Assembly (NCBI RefSeq): GCF_020982545.1
Contig: NZ_JAJKLK010000031.1
Span: 326,715 to 390,714, forward strand
From: Streptomyces sp. MNU76
GTDB lineage: Bacteria > Actinomycetota > Actinomycetes > Streptomycetales > Streptomycetaceae
DNA: 64,000 bases
Reading direction: 5' to 3'
Shown here in pieces: positions 62,164-64,000 of the stretch. Within the stretch, counting starts at the first letter, position 1. Each line of letters begins with the position of its first letter. The notes beneath the pieces were generated by a model that saw only the letters and a program-made list of their open reading frames with translations, had not been told where the DNA came from and searched no databases. The position numbers and the translations under genes were made by a program.

Positions 62164-63866
62164 GAAGTTCGATGAAGATCTTGGTGAGGGTTGTCCGGCC
62201 GCCAGGCCGGACAACCCCTGTGGTCATGTAGTGGCCGGTGCGATGTGCCAGGTGCCACTGGTGTGGGTGAGTCCGAGGTTGATCAGTCGGCGGAGGTTGA
62301 GGGCGGCGGCTCGGGTGTGGAGCCAGGTGTCGTTCTTGATGGTGCCGCGGTAGCGCAGGCGCCGGTTGCCGTGGTGGACGAGCCAGGCGACGGCGCGTTC
62401 GACCGGGGGGCCGCCAGCGGCGGTAGTCGGCCTGCCAGCCGGGGTCGGTGGCGGCCTGGCGGCGAGCGGCTGTCTGGAGGTTGTGGTGGGGCCGGATGGT
62501 CAGGATGCGTCCGGCCCTGGCTTTGGTGCACCGCTCGCGCAGGTGGCATCCGGCGCATAGGTCCCCGAAAGAGGCTTTGCGTTGGTGGTGCTGCCCGCCG
62601 GGGTCGGACAGGGCGACGGTGTGTCCGGCCGGGCAGGTCACGACGGCCGTTTCGGTGTCGATGGCGAAGTCGTCGAGGGAAGCCGCCGGGGACGGCAGGC
62701 CGCAGCAGGGGCGGGTTTGAGGAACAGCTGGTGCCCGGCCTCGTGGAGGGTCTGGCGGACATCGCCGGTGGAGTAGGCGGTGTCGCCGAAGACGTCCAGC
62801 GGGTTGTCCTCGTCGGCAAGCAGGTCCAGACCGACGGCGGCCTCGTGGTGTTCGGCTCCGGAGCCGGGCCGCAGGGCGACCGCGGTGTATAAGCCGGTCT
62901 CGGGCTCGATGGCCAGGTGGGCCTTGAAGCCGTCCTGCTGGTGGCTGCGCGTCTTGTGGACGTGCCGGGCTTCTGGATCGGTGGTGGAGACCATCCGGTT
63001 GGGGGCGGTGCCCCGGTGATGCGCCAGCGTCCGTCGCGGCCGTCGGAGTCCTCGGCGGGCTCGACGTCCTGGCCAACGACCAGGGCCAGAATGCCCACCG
63101 CGTTCGCGGCTTTCTCCGAGTTGCTGTTCGGGCAGGTGGCCCAGCAGCCGCAGCGCGTCTGTGACCAGGGCGTCGACCAGTTCGGCGCGGGCCTGCTCGT
63201 CGTTCCAGGCGATGCGGGGCTTGCCGGGGTCGGTGTAGTCGTGCGCGGTGCACTGGGCAGCGGCGACTGCGTCGGCGCCGGGGACCTCGCGGATCACCGC
63301 GCGGACGGCGGCGATGATCTGGGTGACGGTGTCCTGGGTGGCGACCGCGTCGTCCAGCACGGTGGAGTCCAGTGCCCGGCGGTGCTTGCCCTTGAGGACG
63401 CCGGTGGCTTTCACGACCTCGCGCGGCGTCGAAGATCCGGTTCGGGCGGGCGGAGCGGGACAGCCGGCGGCGAAGTAGGCCAGCAGCGACGGGTCGAATG
63501 CCATGTCGTGAAGTCCCAGGCCGCATGCGGCCTTCCAGCGCAGGTCGCACCGCAGTTCCTGGACCGTCTCGAAGTCCGACAGCCCGTGCAGGGCCTGCAA
63601 GGTGATCGCGGCGGCCAGGATTTGTGGCGGCATGCTCGGCCGTCCGTTCACCGACGGGTACATGTCCGCGAACATCTCAGCCGGGAACAACTCGCCGCGA
63701 TGCTCGGCCAGGAACGCGAACACGCTCCCGGCCGGGATCAGATCCCGGCAGGTTTCCCCACGTCCGGCCCGACGGTCTCGCCGACCCACTCGCCCATCGC
63801 CACAAGACAGGTCTGGCTGCCGCTGACGCGGCAGGGCCAAAACAAAGATCTTCATGAGCCTTCTAG
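62161..63866 (-). mobile_element. IS1182-family element, degenerate
   Basis: Bounded by CTAGAAG-type inverted repeats: CTAGAAGTTCGATGAAGATC at 62161-62180 and the complement of CTAGAAGGCTCATGAAGATC at 63847-63866. The two ends share CTAGAAG and ATGAAGATCTT. It abuts the IS630 element with no spacer, and CTAG is at both outer ends. It carries one transposase gene on the minus strand. Confidence 0.8.
62224..63855 (-). pseudogene. IS1182-family transposase, multiply frameshifted
   Basis: Starting at ATG 63855, the conserved N-terminal part SVFAFLAEHRGELFPAEMF and RPSMPPQILAAAITLQAL is readable, then the coding sequence is split over all three minus-strand frames. Later blocks include ALDSTVLDDAVATQDTVTQI, FKAHLAIEPETGLYTAVALR and the C-terminal CPAGHTVALS and GCHLRERCTKA. 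It ends at 62224-62226 in a HIAPATT-type C terminus. At least four frame changes are needed, so it is not functional as it stands. Confidence 0.85.
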
Positions 63867-64000
63867 GCTTGTTCTTTCTTTCGGTCTCCAACGGTGTCTC
63901 GAACTGGGTCGCTCACCTGGGGTTCGCCGGACGTGGGGCGGCCTTCGTCTGATCTGTGCTCCGACCAAGGTGCGTGACCACGACGAAGGCCGTGAGGGTG
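63867..64000. other. Right-edge sequence with inverted repeat
   Basis: No gene is seen in the last 134 bp. CGGCCTTCGTC (63939-63949) and GACGAAGGCCG (63982-63992) form a perfect 11-bp inverted repeat with a 32-nt loop. It may belong to the end of a further mobile element continuing outside the window. Confidence 0.4.

Noticed and set aside
63939..63992. Terminal inverted repeat as an intrinsic terminator
   Set aside because: The 32-nt loop is long and no T-tract or gene precedes it; an IS end is more likely but cannot be shown within the window.

Overview
The window is about 72% GC, with long ORFs on both strands, GTG starts, GTGA/ATGA stop-start overlaps, a conservon operon, twin-arginine and lipoprotein signals, and SpoIIE/anti-sigma-type phosphatases. 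Together these point to a Streptomyces or close relative, probably an accessory chromosomal region, since it is rich in catabolic genes and its right end is a stack of insertion sequences.

Layout. (1) 1-9.8 kb: a glycan-use cluster with a GH38 alpha-mannosidase-like protein, a MurR/RpiR regulator, a SIS-domain protein and a secreted GH84 N-acetylglucosaminidase with a beta-propeller tail. Matching palindromes (consensus TGGTTGATTSAACCA) lie upstream of GH38 and the SIS gene, with a weaker one upstream of GH84, so they look like one RpiR regulon. (2) 9.8-14.5 kb: a MarR regulator, a cyclase-family hydrolase and a large GAF-SpoIIE-HATPase phosphatase. (3) 14.7-19.0 kb: a sugar-type ABC importer whose ATPase/permease junction is out of frame. 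(4) 19.0-22.0 kb: a PAS-SpoIIE phosphatase and a Tat-exported FAD oxidase. (5) 22.5-26.5 kb: a conservon (cvnABCDE) with an apparent frameshift at the start of the P450. (6) 26.4-29.3 kb: a 19-codon ORF, a terminator-like hairpin, then a tryptophan prenyltransferase continuous in frame with a tryptophanase. (7) 29.4-41.3 kb: acyl-CoA metabolism (3-hydroxyacyl-CoA dehydrogenase, IcmF, flavin/2Fe-2S reductase, thiolase, phosphatase, AMP ligase, acyl-CoA dehydrogenase, SDR, ThuA protein). (8) 41.3-47.5 kb: a zinc alcohol dehydrogenase and a second ABC importer, broken up by a 1.37-kb tandem duplication. (9) 47.8-55.8 kb: two Rieske oxygenases with a ferredoxin, reductases, an ABM monooxygenase, a PEP-utilizer-like protein, an SDR and a VOC protein. 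(10) 55.9-59.3 kb: a 2-oxoacid dehydrogenase E1alpha-E1beta-E2 operon. (11) 59.3-63.9 kb: a MITE and IS701, IS630 and IS1182 elements abutting at CTAG sites.

How the parts may work together (inference): regions 7-10 look like a peripheral catabolic island. A transported compound could be oxygenated by the Rieske enzymes, activated as a CoA thioester, beta-oxidised and passed through IcmF or the oxoacid dehydrogenase. The substrate cannot be read from sequence. Several reading-frame breaks lie in C-rich or homopolymer tracts, so sequencing or assembly error must be considered next to real pseudogenisation. No rRNA, tRNA or CRISPR array was seen.
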